From: an uncultured Clostridia bacterium
GTDB lineage: Bacteria; Bacillota; Clostridia; TANB77; CAG-508
Length of the DNA stretch: 64,000 bases
Assembly: GCA_934133165.1 (NCBI GenBank)
Contig: CAKPAW010000002.1
Location: 62,001-126,000 of the forward strand
Direction of reading: 5' to 3'
Numbering within the stretch: position 1 is the stretch's first letter; each line of letters opens with the position of its first letter. Below, in pieces: positions 43,407-52,238 of the stretch. The notes below the pieces were generated by a model. It saw nothing but the letters and a program-made list of their open reading frames with translations. It was not told the DNA's origin and did not search any database. The translations under genes were made by a program, and so were the position numbers.

Positions 43407-44699
43407 ATGAAAATATTAATGCTAACATGGGAATACCCACCAAGAATAGTAGGAGGAATCGCTAGAGTAGTGCATGATTTATCAAAAAGATTAATAAAAG
43501 ATGGTCATGACGTTACCGTAGTTACTTATCGAGAAGGAGAATTACCTTATTATGAAAATGATAAGGGGGTAGAAGTATATAGAGTAGATAACTATATGAT
43601 TACTCCAAACAATTTTATAGATTGGATAATGCAATTGAATTTCAATTTAGTAGCAAAAGCATCAGAATTAATAGCTAAAGAAGGAAATTTTGATGTAATA
43701 CATGCACATGATTGGTTAGTTGCAAATGCAGCAAAAACATTGAAACATGCATATAATATTCCACTTGTTTCAACAATACATGCAACAGAAAGTGGAAGAA
43801 ATAGCGGAATACATGATGAAACACAAAGATATATAAATGATACAGAGTGGATGCTTACATATGAATCTACAGAAGTAATAGTAAATAGCAACTTTATGAA
43901 AGGACACATCCAAGGACTATTTGGACTTCCTTTTGACAAAATAAATGTAATACCAAATGGAATTAATTTAACAAACTTTAATGGTATAGAAAGAGATTAT
44001 GAATTTAGAAGACAATATGCTTTAGATAATGAAAAAATTATTCTTTATATGGGAAGACTAGTATATGAAAAAGGAATACAACATTTAATAGCAGCAATGC
44101 CAAAAATATTAGATAACTATCATGATGCTAAATTAATAATAGCAGGAAAAGGTGGAATGATAGATGAACTAAAAGCACAAGTAGAATATATGGGAATATC
44201 AAATAAAGTATATTTCACAGGTTATTTAGATGCTAAACAAGTTCAAAAAATGTATAAATGTGCTGATGTTGCAGTATTTCCAAGTACATATGAGCCATTT
44301 GGAATAGTAGCATTAGAAGCAATGCTTGCAGGAGTACCAACAGTTGTATCAGATGTTGGTGGACTAAATGAAATAGTAGAACATGGTGTAACAGGAATGA
44401 AGAGCTATGCAGGAAATAGCAATTCAATAGCAGATTCAATATTAACATTATTATATGACCACGCATTAGCAGCAAATGTAGCTAAAAATGCAAAAGCAAA
44501 AGTAAAAGAATTATATAACTGGAACAAAATAGCACAAGATACACATTTTACATACCAAAAAGCAATATGCCAAACAATGGCAGAAAAACAAGCAAATCAA
44601 ATAGCACAAGAAAATGCTAAAAAGGCTAAAAAAGCTAAAAATAATGATACAGAAATAACAAATTTACTAGCTTTCAAGAAAAAACATGCTTATGCATAA
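43407..44699 (+). CDS. GT4 glycosyltransferase, glycogen-synthase-like
   Basis: A 430-aa GT-B enzyme. The N-terminal WEYPPRIVGGIARVVHDL (about 7-24) is the acceptor/donor loop typical of GT4/GT5 synthases. HAHDW, the NVIPNGINL hinge, GRLVYEKGIQHLI and the donor-binding Glu pair in STYEPFGIVALEAMLAG follow. Together with the GH57 branching enzyme and DUF4912 gene it suggests an alpha-glucan synthesis cluster. The 45 C-terminal residues are Lys/Ala-rich. GGGG ribosome site; the YlbF-like gene follows. Confidence 0.87.
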   Translation: MKILMLTWEYPPRIVGGIARVVHDLSKRLIKDGHDVTVVTYREGELPYYENDKGVEVYRVDNYMITPNNFIDWIMQLNFNLVAKASELIAKEGNFDVIHAHDWLVANAAKTLKHAYNIPLVSTIHATESGRNSGIHDETQRYINDTEWMLTYESTEVIVNSNFMKGHIQGLFGLPFDKINVIPNGINLTNFNGIERDYEFRRQYALDNEKIILYMGRLVYEKGIQHLIAAMPKILDNYHDAKLIIAGKGGMIDELKAQVEYMGISNKVYFTGYLDAKQVQKMYKCADVAVFPSTYEPFGIVALEAMLAGVPTVVSDVGGLNEIVEHGVTGMKSYAGNSNSIADSILTLLYDHALAANVAKNAKAKVKELYNWNKIAQDTHFTYQKAICQTMAEKQANQIAQENAKKAKKAKNNDTEITNLLAFKKKHAYA

Positions 44700-44730
44700 A
44701 AAGTTATTAATTAAGAAAAGAGGAAATCTA

Positions 44731-45063
44731 ATGAACGTATATGATACTGCAAATAAATTAGCAGGAGAAATAAAAACTTCAGAAGAATACTTAAAATATA
44801 AAGAAGCTAAAAAAAGTTTAGATTCTAATGTAGAATTAAAGAAAAAAGTAGAAGATTTCGAAAAATTGCGTTATGAAGTACAACTTTTAGCAATGCAAGG
44901 AAAAGAAGTTGAAGAAGATAAAAATAAGAAATTACAAGAAATGTATACTATACTAATTCAAAATAAAGAAATAAAAGAATATTTTGATTTAGAAGTGAAA
45001 TTTAATGTAATGATAGCAGATGTAAATAAAATAATTGCAGAGTCAGTAAAAGATGTATTGTAA
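44731..45063 (+). CDS. YlbF/YmcA family protein
   Basis: A 110-aa all-helical protein with the YlbF pattern: MNVYDTANKLAGEIKTSEEY, then KKVEDFEKLRYEVQLLAMQGKEV and a C-terminal ADVNKIIAES. In Bacillus YlbF, YmcA and YaaT form an Fe-S complex that assists RNase Y-dependent mRNA processing. The start at 44731 has AGAGGAAATCT upstream; the longer reading overlaps the GT4 gene. Cotranscribed with the GT4 gene. Confidence 0.82.
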   Translation: MNVYDTANKLAGEIKTSEEYLKYKEAKKSLDSNVELKKKVEDFEKLRYEVQLLAMQGKEVEEDKNKKLQEMYTILIQNKEIKEYFDLEVKFNVMIADVNKIIAESVKDVL

Positions 45064-45068
45064 TGTCG

Positions 45069-45109
45069 AAAAAAGTCGTAAATGGTAAAATATCATTTAC
45101 GACTTTTTT
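45069..45109 (+). terminator. Rho-independent terminator
   Basis: AAAAGTCGTAAATG/CATTTACGACTTTT, a 14-bp stem plus T-run. Confidence 0.85.
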
Positions 45110-45139
45110 GTATATATAAAATAATAAAAGGAGAAAAAT

Positions 45140-45850
45140 ATGGAATTAATAGTAGTGTTAATAGTTTTAGTAATTATTTTAATAATAGGTGTATTTATTT
45201 TTGAAATTAATATAAAAAAGTTAAAAGAAGCGGGAAATAATAAAGAATGTGATGAAATTGTTTCTAAGTTCCCAGAAAATAAAAAAATTTGTGAAGAAAT
45301 CCTAGAAAAATTAGATAATAAAAAGGTAAAAATAAAAGAAAACGATGATAAAACAGCAAGTTTATATATTGCAATTACAGATACTATTTTTATTGCTAAC
45401 ATAAGTAAAACATATACAAGAATTCAAACAATTGCACATGAATGTCTACATTCTATACAAAATAAGAAGATGTTAATATTCAATTATATATTCTCTAATA
45501 TATACATATTATATTTTATCTTAAGCATAGTATTAACAATTTTTAATGTATTTAAAAACTATGAATTACAAATAATTATTTTAAGCGTTTTTGGTTTTTT
45601 ATATTATGCGGTAAGGGCATATTTAGAAACAGATGCTATGACAAAAGCAAAATATTTAGCAGAAGAGTATATGAAAAGCTATAGTGAAAAAAATAATATT
45701 TGTGAGAAAGAAGAAATAGAAAAGGTAGTAAATGAATATAAAAAAATAAATGAAATAGGAATTCCAGCTACAAATTATATTTTGTTTGCAAATTGCGTAG
45801 CAAAAGTAATAATATATATTGTTGTTGCTATATGTAAAACATTTTTTTAG
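45140..45850 (+). CDS. Putative membrane zinc metalloprotease, 236 aa
   Basis: An N-terminal helix (about 2-21), a soluble stretch with AHECLHSIQN (about 98-107) carrying HExxH, then two helices (about 116-138 and 145-160) and a C-terminal helix (about 212-234). The pattern resembles membrane-embedded zincins of the neutral zinc metallopeptidase type (YugP-like), though a third ligand is not clear; Glu in YLETDAMTKAKYLAEEY may serve. AAAGGAG precedes the ATG. Confidence 0.6.
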   Translation: MELIVVLIVLVIILIIGVFIFEINIKKLKEAGNNKECDEIVSKFPENKKICEEILEKLDNKKVKIKENDDKTASLYIAITDTIFIANISKTYTRIQTIAHECLHSIQNKKMLIFNYIFSNIYILYFILSIVLTIFNVFKNYELQIIILSVFGFLYYAVRAYLETDAMTKAKYLAEEYMKSYSEKNNICEKEEIEKVVNEYKKINEIGIPATNYILFANCVAKVIIYIVVAICKTFF

Positions 45851-46004
45851 AAAATATGCCAATAAATTTAATATATAAAGTAAACATAAAATGTAAAAAT
45901 TGTGTAGAAAAATATAGCATTTTTAATTTAACTATGGTATACTTATAAAGTATATAAAATGAGAAACATATAAATAAGTTAAAAATATCATAGGGGGAAT
46001 AATT

Positions 46005-47012
46005 ATGGCAGATAAAAAACGTATATTAACAGGAGATAGACCAACAGGAAGATTACATATAGGTCATTATTTTGGTTCATTAAAAAAGAGAGTAGAAATG
46101 CAAAATTCAGGATTATATGATCCATATATATTAATAGCTGATGTTCAAGCATTAACAGATAATTTTAACAATCCAGATAAAGTAAGAAAAAATGTAAGAG
46201 AAGTAGCAATGGATTATTTAGCATGTGGAATAGATCCAGAAAAAACAACGATATATATTCAATCAATGATACCAGAAGTTGCAGAACTTACAGTATTTTA
46301 TTCAAATTTAGTAACAATAGCAAGACTTCAAAGAAATCCAACAGTAAAAACGGAGATAGCTCAAAAAAAAGATTTATTTGGAGAAAGTGTTACATATGGA
46401 TTTTTAGGATACCCTGTAAGTCAAGCAGCAGATATAACATGTTTTGAAGGAGAATTAGTACCAGTAGGAGAAGATCAACTTCCATTAATTGAACAATGTA
46501 GAGAAATAGTAAGAAAATTTAACTCAATATATGGTGAAACTTTAGTAGAACCAGAACCAGTGCTATCAAGTGCTGGAAGAATAAAAGGTTTAGACGGAAA
46601 TGAAAAAATGGGTAAATCTTTAGGAAATGCAATATATTTATCAGATTCAGAAGAAGAAATAACTAAAAAAGTAATGAGTGCAGTAACAGACCCAGGAAGA
46701 ATAAGAAAAGACGATAAAGGAAACCCAGATGTATGTATGGTATATTATTATCATAAATTATTTAGCTCAGAAGAAGAAGTAAACACAGTATGTTCTGAAT
46801 GTAAAGCAGGAGCTAGAGGATGTGTAGCATGTAAAAGACAACTTGCTAAAAATATATCAGACACATTAAAACCAATAAGAGAAAAAAGAGAATATTATGA
46901 AGAACACCCAGAAATAGTAGATAAAATATTAATGGAGGGAACTTTAAAAGCTCAAAAAACAGCAAAAGAAACAATGAAAAAAGTAAAGAAAGCAATGAGA
47001 CTAGATTATTAA
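46005..47012 (+). CDS. trpS: Tryptophanyl-tRNA synthetase
   Basis: A 335-aa class Ic synthetase of usual length. GDRPTGRLHIGHYFGSL (about 10-26) contains the HIGH equivalent, EDQLPL the central motif and GNEKMGKSLGNAI (about 201-213) the KMSKS loop. A Cys-rich segment VCSECKAGARGCVACKR (about 264-280), seen in many anaerobes, may bind a metal or Fe-S cluster. AGGGGG ribosome site. No T-box seen upstream. Confidence 0.96.
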   Translation: MADKKRILTGDRPTGRLHIGHYFGSLKKRVEMQNSGLYDPYILIADVQALTDNFNNPDKVRKNVREVAMDYLACGIDPEKTTIYIQSMIPEVAELTVFYSNLVTIARLQRNPTVKTEIAQKKDLFGESVTYGFLGYPVSQAADITCFEGELVPVGEDQLPLIEQCREIVRKFNSIYGETLVEPEPVLSSAGRIKGLDGNEKMGKSLGNAIYLSDSEEEITKKVMSAVTDPGRIRKDDKGNPDVCMVYYYHKLFSSEEEVNTVCSECKAGARGCVACKRQLAKNISDTLKPIREKREYYEEHPEIVDKILMEGTLKAQKTAKETMKKVKKAMRLDY

Positions 47013-47043
47013 AGGACATTTGGGGACGGGGCAATTTTGTCCT
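47011..47043 (-). repeat. GTCCCC-type palindromic repeat after trpS
   Basis: AAAGGACA...TGGGGACGGGG...TTTTGTCCT. It begins at the stop codon of trpS; same sub-type as 12795-12828 and 37011-37046. Confidence 0.8.
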
Positions 47044-47058
47044 GAGTAAGGAGAAAAA

Positions 47059-47394
47059 ATGTTTAAAAAAGGTGATTTGTGCAAACACTTTAAAGGAGAA
47101 GATTTAATACATAAAAACATTTATGAAATATTAGAAACAGGTGTAAAATATACAGGAAATGCACGAGATATTAAAGGAAGTTTAGTTGTATATAAAAATA
47201 TGTTTCAAGAAAACCAAATATTTGCAAGAGAAGAAGTTGAACTAACTGAGGAATTAGAAGAAGATAAACAAAGAAAATTTCGTCAAAAGTATCGTGTAGA
47301 AAAATTAACTCCAGAAGAAATAAAAACAATAAGTACAGAAGAATTTATAAAGGCTAAGAAAGAATATATAGAAAGTTTAGAAGAGGTAAAATAA
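47059..47394 (+). CDS. DUF1653-family protein
   Basis: A 111-aa protein whose first 60 residues follow DUF1653: FKKGDLCKHFKGEDL, YEILETGVKYTGN and LVVYKNMFQENQIFARE. The C-terminal half is charged and helical. Function unknown. Its stop codon overlaps the obgE start (TAATG), so the two are translationally coupled. AAGGAG precedes the ATG. Confidence 0.8.
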   Translation: MFKKGDLCKHFKGEDLIHKNIYEILETGVKYTGNARDIKGSLVVYKNMFQENQIFAREEVELTEELEEDKQRKFRQKYRVEKLTPEEIKTISTEEFIKAKKEYIESLEEVK

Positions 47395-48668
47395 TGTTTA
47401 CAGACTATGTGAAAATAATTGTAAAATCAGGTGATGGAGGCAACGGAGCTGTCTCTTTTCGTCGTGAAAAATATGTAGCAGCAGGTGGACCAGATGGAGG
47501 AGACGGAGGAAAAGGTGGAGATGTTTACTTTTTCGTAGATCCAGATGCAAATACATTAGTAGACTTTAGATTTAAAAAGAAATTTAAAGCAGAAAATGGA
47601 AAAAATGGTGAAGGTGCACATAGATATGGAAGAAGTGGAGAAGATTTACACATTGGTGTGCCAATAGGAACAATAATTAAAGATGCCGAAACAAATCAAG
47701 TGTTAGCAGATTTGTCTGAAAAAGGACAAGAAGAACTTATACTTCCAGGAGGAAGAGGAGGAAAAGGAAACTCACACTTTGCAACATCAACAAGACAAGC
47801 TCCTCGTTTTTCACAAGATGGAGAAAAAGGTTTAGAAAAAGAACTTATATTAGAATTGAAACTATTAGCAGATGTAGGATTATTAGGATTTCCTAATGTA
47901 GGAAAGTCAACATTTTTATCAAGAACAACATCAGCTACACCTAAAATTGCAAACTATCACTTTACAACATTAGAACCAAACTTAGGGGTAGTAAAATCAA
48001 GTTATGGAGATAGCTTTGTAATAGCAGATATACCAGGAATTATAGAAGGAGCAAGTCAAGGAACAGGATTAGGTCTTCAATTCTTAAGACATATAGAAAG
48101 AACAAGATTATTGCTTCATGTAATAGATGTATCTGGAACAGAAGGAAGAAATCCTGTGGAAGATTTTAATACTATAAATGAAGAATTAAAGCAATATAGC
48201 GAAAAATTAGCTACAAGAAAACAAATAATAGTAGCAAACAAAATCGATAGTATGCAAGATGAAAACTTATATAAAGAACTAGAAAAAATGGCAAAAGAAA
48301 AAGGAATAGAAATATATAAAATTTCTGCAGTTACAGGAGAGGGAGTAGAAAAACTTTTAAAACATGTATCTGAAGTTTTAAAAACATTACCAAAAGAAGA
48401 TATTGTAGAAGTAGTTGGAGGAAAGAAAGTATATAGCTTAGAAGAGGAAGTTCCATTTACAATAACAAAAGAAGATGGAATGTTTATAGTAGATGGTCCA
48501 GGGGTACAAAAAATTATGAGAAGAGTTAACTTAGAAGATAACGAATCTATGTATTATTTCCAAAAATGCTTAGATGAATTAGGTGTGAATAAAGCTCTAA
48601 AAGAAGCGGGAGTTAAAGAAGGAGATACAGTAAAAGTAGTTGACTGGGAATTAGAATGGATGGATTAA
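47394..48668 (+). CDS. obgE: Obg-family GTPase (CgtA/ObgE)
   Basis: A 424-aa protein. The Gly-rich OBG fold (1-158) includes GGPDGGDGGKGGD. The GTPase domain has GFPNVGKST (about 166-174), DIPGIIEGAS (about 212-221) and NKID (about 281), followed by a C-terminal OCT domain (about 345-424). Obg binds the 50S subunit and links GTP/ppGpp levels to ribosome assembly, and to sporulation in Bacillus. Translation is coupled to the DUF1653 gene. Confidence 0.97.
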   Translation: MFTDYVKIIVKSGDGGNGAVSFRREKYVAAGGPDGGDGGKGGDVYFFVDPDANTLVDFRFKKKFKAENGKNGEGAHRYGRSGEDLHIGVPIGTIIKDAETNQVLADLSEKGQEELILPGGRGGKGNSHFATSTRQAPRFSQDGEKGLEKELILELKLLADVGLLGFPNVGKSTFLSRTTSATPKIANYHFTTLEPNLGVVKSSYGDSFVIADIPGIIEGASQGTGLGLQFLRHIERTRLLLHVIDVSGTEGRNPVEDFNTINEELKQYSEKLATRKQIIVANKIDSMQDENLYKELEKMAKEKGIEIYKISAVTGEGVEKLLKHVSEVLKTLPKEDIVEVVGGKKVYSLEEEVPFTITKEDGMFIVDGPGVQKIMRRVNLEDNESMYYFQKCLDELGVNKALKEAGVKEGDTVKVVDWELEWMD

Positions 48669-48673
48669 TGAAA

Positions 48674-48723
48674 GGCAGAAAATGAAGCAAAATAAATTGT
48701 AAAGTTTACTTCATTTTCTGCCA
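48674..48723. terminator. Bidirectional terminator overlapping a coding end
   Basis: GGCAGAAAATGAAG/CTTCATTTTCTGCC, a 14-bp perfect stem. Its right arm contains the last codons and stop of the minus-strand P-loop gene, so coding end and terminator share sequence. Confidence 0.75.
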
Positions 48724-49244
48724 TTTTGTAATTTTATAATAAAATCATCAATTTGTGAATAATTAGCGATTAAATATAACCTTAAGTCATGTCTTTTCAT
48801 AATAGTGGATATTATTTTTGGCCTTTTGCTAATATTAAAAAGTAAAGTTTTAATAAAAAAAGTAAAAGAAATCTTTTCTTCACAATTTTTCATATCTTTT
48901 ATGCATTTTTTGAAAGAGGAAAAGAAACGTTTGAATATGCCAAATAGTTGCAAATGTAATGGAAAGTCTAAAAAAATTACTATATTAGCTTTACTTAAAA
49001 TAATTTCTAAATTTCTTAAATGATTTCCTTCTATAATCCATTTATCAGTATTTGTGATTTTATAGATTTCATCGTCTATGTCTTTTCTTTTTTTAGGAAT
49101 CCAATTTTTATAAAATTTAATATTATCTATAGAAAAGTAAGAGATAGACAAGATACTACTTATTTTTTTAGATAATGTAGTTTTACCTGTTCCAGGACCT
49201 CCTATAACTACAATTTTGTTAATATTTTCTAACATAAAATCCAT
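48711..49244 (-). CDS. P-loop kinase-like protein (adenylate-kinase/FlaR type)
   Basis: A 177-aa single-domain P-loop NTPase. Walker A is VVIGGPGTGKTTLSKKIS (about 12-29), followed by SIDNIKFYKNW, EGNH (Glu of the lid/acceptor region, about 72) and a Walker B-like IVIFLDFPL (about 88-96). The pattern fits small kinases annotated as DNA topology modulation FlaR-like or AAA proteins. Substrate unknown. The start may be ATG 49244 or 49235 (MLEN); GGATGG lies before the latter. Confidence 0.75.
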   Translation of the reverse strand: MDFMLENINKIVVIGGPGTGKTTLSKKISSILSISYFSIDNIKFYKNWIPKKRKDIDDEIYKITNTDKWIIEGNHLRNLEIILSKANIVIFLDFPLHLQLFGIFKRFFSSFKKCIKDMKNCEEKISFTFFIKTLLFNISKRPKIISTIMKRHDLRLYLIANYSQIDDFIIKLQNGRK

Positions 49245-49303
49245 CCTAACCTATTTAAAAGTTTATATAATATATGCTAGAAAATAAAAAAAGTGAAAAA
49301 TTA

Positions 49304-49342
49304 AAACTTTTGTTTGACATTCTTTTGTTTGTATGATATGAT
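49304..49342 (+). promoter_or_regulatory. lexA promoter with probable LexA box
   Basis: TTGACA (49314-49319), 17-bp spacer and TATGAT (49337-49342). AAACTTTTGTTT (49304-49315) overlaps the -35 box and matches the AAC-N4-GTT core of the Gram-positive LexA site (GAAC-N4-GTTC). A half-similar TTCTTTTGTTTG lies in the spacer. Autoregulation is the usual arrangement. Confidence 0.6.
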
Positions 49343-49371
49343 ATAGAAAATTAAAATTAGGAGTGATGTAA

Positions 49372-50028
49372 ATGAAGGCAAAGAAAGATCCTATGCAATT
49401 AAATAGAAGAGAAAAATCAATATTAAATTTTATTGAAAAACAAGTTAACGAGAAGGGATATCCACCATCAGTTAGAGAAATAGGAAAAGCTGTTGGTTTA
49501 AGTTCAACAGCAACAGTACATGGATATTTAGCTAAACTTGCTGAAAAAGGTTATATTAAGAAAGAAGACCAAAAAGGAAGAACACTTCGTCTATTAAAAG
49601 GAGCAGACAATAAAGAAAAAGTAAAAGAAGATAAAAACTTCTATTCAGGCAGAGAAATGGTAGAAGTACCAGTTATAGGTAAAATAACAGCAGGTGAACC
49701 AATTTTAGCCGTAGAAAATATTACAGATACTTTCCCAATTCCAATAGATTTTGTTGGAAATTCAGAAAGCTTTATGCTTACAGTTCGTGGAGAAAGTATG
49801 ATAGAAGCTGGAATTTTAAATGGTGACTATATTTTAGTAAAAAAACAAAATGTAGCTAATAACGGAGAAATAGTAGTAGCTCTAATCGGAGATGAAGCAA
49901 CAGTAAAAACATTTTATAAAGAGAAAGATCATATTCGTTTACAACCAGAAAATAGCACAATGGATCCGATAATAGTTCCAAATTGTGAAATTTTAGGAAA
50001 AGTAGCTGGTGTATTTAGAAAAATGTAA
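49372..50028 (+). CDS. lexA: LexA repressor
   Basis: A 218-aa protein. The winged-helix domain has REKSILNFIEKQV and VGLSSTATVHGYLAKLAEKG (about 41-60, recognition helix). The self-cleavage Ala-Gly is in ITAGEPILA (about 107-115). The catalytic Ser is in GESMIEAG (about 142) and Lys in EATVKTFYK (about 180). RecA-stimulated cleavage derepresses SOS genes. The following 163-aa gene starts 27 bp after the stop. Confidence 0.96.
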   Translation: MKAKKDPMQLNRREKSILNFIEKQVNEKGYPPSVREIGKAVGLSSTATVHGYLAKLAEKGYIKKEDQKGRTLRLLKGADNKEKVKEDKNFYSGREMVEVPVIGKITAGEPILAVENITDTFPIPIDFVGNSESFMLTVRGESMIEAGILNGDYILVKKQNVANNGEIVVALIGDEATVKTFYKEKDHIRLQPENSTMDPIIVPNCEILGKVAGVFRKM

Positions 50029-50055
50029 AAATAAAATAGAATGGAGAATAAAAAA

Positions 50056-50547
50056 ATGGCAAGAATGAAAACATTTTTTATCTATTTATTATTAGTGTTT
50101 TTGTTTTTTATATTTTCACAATTTATGATATATATTGCAATAAATACAACATATAAATATAAAAGTGTGGAAATATTAACAACAATTCCAGTAGAAGCAG
50201 AAGTAGAAGCAACGTCTATAAATGGAAAAGCAAAAGTAAAAATTACAAATAATGCAGAAACAACTATAGAAAATAAGTACATAGAAGTAGCATGTTATTC
50301 TAAGCATGATGTTTTAATGGGAACAAAATATATAAAAATAGATAAAATAGAAGCAAAAGAAGAAAAAGAATTTGAAGTTCGTTTTAATTATAATAGAGTA
50401 GATAAAGCAGTTATAAATATAGTAGATGAAAAAACACTTGAAGAAAATAATGTAAAAGAGGAAGATAAACTATCTGACAAAGAAAGAGGCTTAGCTGAAA
50501 TGATATCAGCATTAATATTACTTTATTTAGGATTAGGATTTATTTAA
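50056..50547 (+). CDS. Membrane protein of unknown function, 163 aa
   Basis: An N-terminal helix (about 5-30), an extracytoplasmic beta-rich stretch (about 40-125, resembling an Ig-like or FxLYD-type domain: KVKITNNAETTIENKYIEV) and a C-terminal helix (about 148-163). Not assigned to a family. ATG 50056 has GGAGA at good spacing, better than 50041. Possibly cotranscribed with lexA; a terminator follows at 50620. Confidence 0.6.
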   Translation: MARMKTFFIYLLLVFLFFIFSQFMIYIAINTTYKYKSVEILTTIPVEAEVEATSINGKAKVKITNNAETTIENKYIEVACYSKHDVLMGTKYIKIDKIEAKEEKEFEVRFNYNRVDKAVINIVDEKTLEENNVKEEDKLSDKERGLAEMISALILLYLGLGFI

Positions 50548-50619
50548 ATAAAAATAGGATTTTTTTAAGTTTTAAAGTTTCATTTTAATAGATATATATT
50601 ATAAAGTTTTTAATACAAA

Positions 50620-50665
50620 AATAAGAGTTTGTATAATTAAAATATATACAAATTCTTATTTTTTT
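50620..50665 (+). terminator. Rho-independent terminator
   Basis: AATAAGAGTTTGTAT/ATACAAATTCTTATT stem and a run of T residues that leads into the family 2 repeat. Confidence 0.75.
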
Positions 50666-50824
50666 ATATAATAGGAAAGTCATGCTGACTTTTCTATTAT
50701 ATAAAATATTGCACAGAAAATTTATTTCATAAATTTTCGCGCACGAACAAATTTACTGAAAAATTCAATTTTTTTGAGTAGGATAAAAAAGTAGAGTTAA
50801 GACTGAAAATTGAAAATTTTCAGA
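50665..50824 (+). repeat. Double-hairpin repeat family 2, copy A
   Basis: Hairpin TATATAATAGGAAAGTC / GACTTTTCTATTATATA is followed by AAATATTGCACAGAAAATTT, a CGCGCACGAAC segment, TTTTTTTGAGTAGGAT and a terminal small palindrome CTGAAAATTG/AAAATTTTCAG. The inverted copy is at 62059-62189. It shares the terminator-adjacent position and TATATA-type first hairpin of family 1, but the second part is different. It fills most of the 430-bp gap before the mreB-like gene. Confidence 0.8.
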
Positions 50825-50979
50825 TTTGTTCTTTAAGAAAAAAATATAATATACTATTAAAAGATATAAAAAATACAAAATTAAAAAAAAGCATTGCTAT
50901 TTCAAAAAAAACGTAATATAATTGTAACAGATTTGTAATAAAAAAGAAATAAAGGTGAACAATATATACTGAAAGGAAG

Positions 50980-51987
50980 ATGCAAATGTTTGGATTTGGA
51001 CAAGATATAGGAATAGATTTAGGAACAGCAACTGTAATAGCATATGTAAAAGGAAAAGGAATAGTACTTCGTGAACCATCAGTCGTAGCAGTAGATAACA
51101 ATACAGGAAATGTATTAGCAGTAGGAAAAGAAGCAAGAAGGATGCTTGGAAGAACCCCAGGTAATATAGTAGCTACAAGACCTTTAAGAGAAGGAGTTAT
51201 TTCAAGCTATACAGAAACTGAAAAAATGTTAAAATATTTTATAAGCAAAGTATGTGGAAAATTTGTATTTGCACCAAGAATAATGATATGTATTCCTTCA
51301 AGAGTAACAGAGGTAGAAAAAAAGGCTGTAATAGATGCAGCATCACAAGCAGGGGCAAGAAAAGTATATTTAATAGAAGAACCAATAGCAGCAGCTATAG
51401 GTGCTGGAATAGACATTTCAAAACCATGCGGAAATATGGTAGTAGATATTGGTGGAGGAACAACGGATATAGCAGTTATTTCTTTAGGAGGTAGTGTTGT
51501 AAGTACTTCTTTAAAAGTTGCAGGAGATAAATTTGATGAGTATATTGTAAAATATATAAAGAAAAAACATAATGTTATGATAGGAGAAAGAACAGCAGAA
51601 GATTTAAAAATAAATGTAGGTTGTGTATATCCTAAAATACAAGATACAGAAATGGAAGTAAGAGGAAGAGATTTAATAACTGGTCTTCCAAAAACAATAA
51701 CTATACATTCAAGTGAAATGCTTGAAGCATTAATGGAACCTGCAATGATGATAGTAGATGCAGTTCATTCAGTGCTAGAAAAAACACCACCAGAACTTGC
51801 AGCTGATATTAGTGATAGAGGAATATATATGACAGGTGGAGGATGTTTAGTAGATGGACTAGATAAATTGCTACAAGAAAAAACAGGAATAAATGTAATG
51901 ATAGCACAAGATGCAGTGTCATGTGTTGCTTTAGGTACAGGAAAAGCACTAGATAATTTAGACACATTAGATGGAAAGAGAAAATAA
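50980..51987 (+). CDS. mreB: MreB/Mbl-family rod-shape actin homologue
   Basis: A 335-aa bacterial actin. Phosphate 1 loop DIGIDLGTATVIAYVKGKG (about 7-25), connect 1/phosphate 2 region MVVDIGGGTTDIAVIS (about 150-165) and the adenosine motif YMTGGGCLVDGLD (about 287-299) are present. It guides peptidoglycan synthesis along the membrane. No mreC or mreD follows, so it may be an Mbl- or MreBH-type paralogue. AAGGAAG precedes the ATG. Confidence 0.92.
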   Translation: MQMFGFGQDIGIDLGTATVIAYVKGKGIVLREPSVVAVDNNTGNVLAVGKEARRMLGRTPGNIVATRPLREGVISSYTETEKMLKYFISKVCGKFVFAPRIMICIPSRVTEVEKKAVIDAASQAGARKVYLIEEPIAAAIGAGIDISKPCGNMVVDIGGGTTDIAVISLGGSVVSTSLKVAGDKFDEYIVKYIKKKHNVMIGERTAEDLKINVGCVYPKIQDTEMEVRGRDLITGLPKTITIHSSEMLEALMEPAMMIVDAVHSVLEKTPPELAADISDRGIYMTGGGCLVDGLDKLLQEKTGINVMIAQDAVSCVALGTGKALDNLDTLDGKRK

Positions 51988-52051
51988 CTTGAAAAATTAT
52001 GTAAATAGTGATATAATTCATATATTAATAATCCTAAAGGAGGATAAATAT

Positions 52052-52156
52052 ATGAAATGCAATTTAAAATCAGGAATTGATGAAGTTTGCTACAAGTATG
52101 AAAAATGTTCCCGAGGGAATTCGGGGAAAACTAAAAAAAGAAAGAGAAACAGATAA
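52052..52156 (+). CDS. Small Cys- and Lys-rich protein, 34 aa
   Basis: An ORF with strong AAAGGAGG: MKCNLKSGIDEVCYKYEKCS then a Lys/Arg tail. Three cysteines in the first 20 residues could bind a metal. A longer frame from 51971 overlaps the mreB end and lacks a ribosome site. Its C-terminal half overlaps a palindrome TTCCCGAGGG/TTCGGGGAA. Uncertain. Confidence 0.35.
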   Translation: MKCNLKSGIDEVCYKYEKCSRGNSGKTKKRKRNR

Positions 52157-52181
52157 AAACAAAGAAAAAATCTAATGAGAA

Positions 52182-52238
52182 AATAGGAGGATAAAAAAGA
52201 TGTTACTTAAAAGTAGCAAAAAAATCCTCCTATTTTTT
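52182..52238 (+). terminator. Rho-independent terminator
   Basis: AATAGGAGGAT/ATCCTCCTATT stem and T-run leading into the family 1 repeat. Confidence 0.75.

Noticed and set aside
51971..52051. A 61-codon frame starting inside the end of the mreB-like gene
   Set aside because: No ribosome site and no recognisable product; only the last 34 codons with their own AAAGGAGG are kept as a weak candidate.
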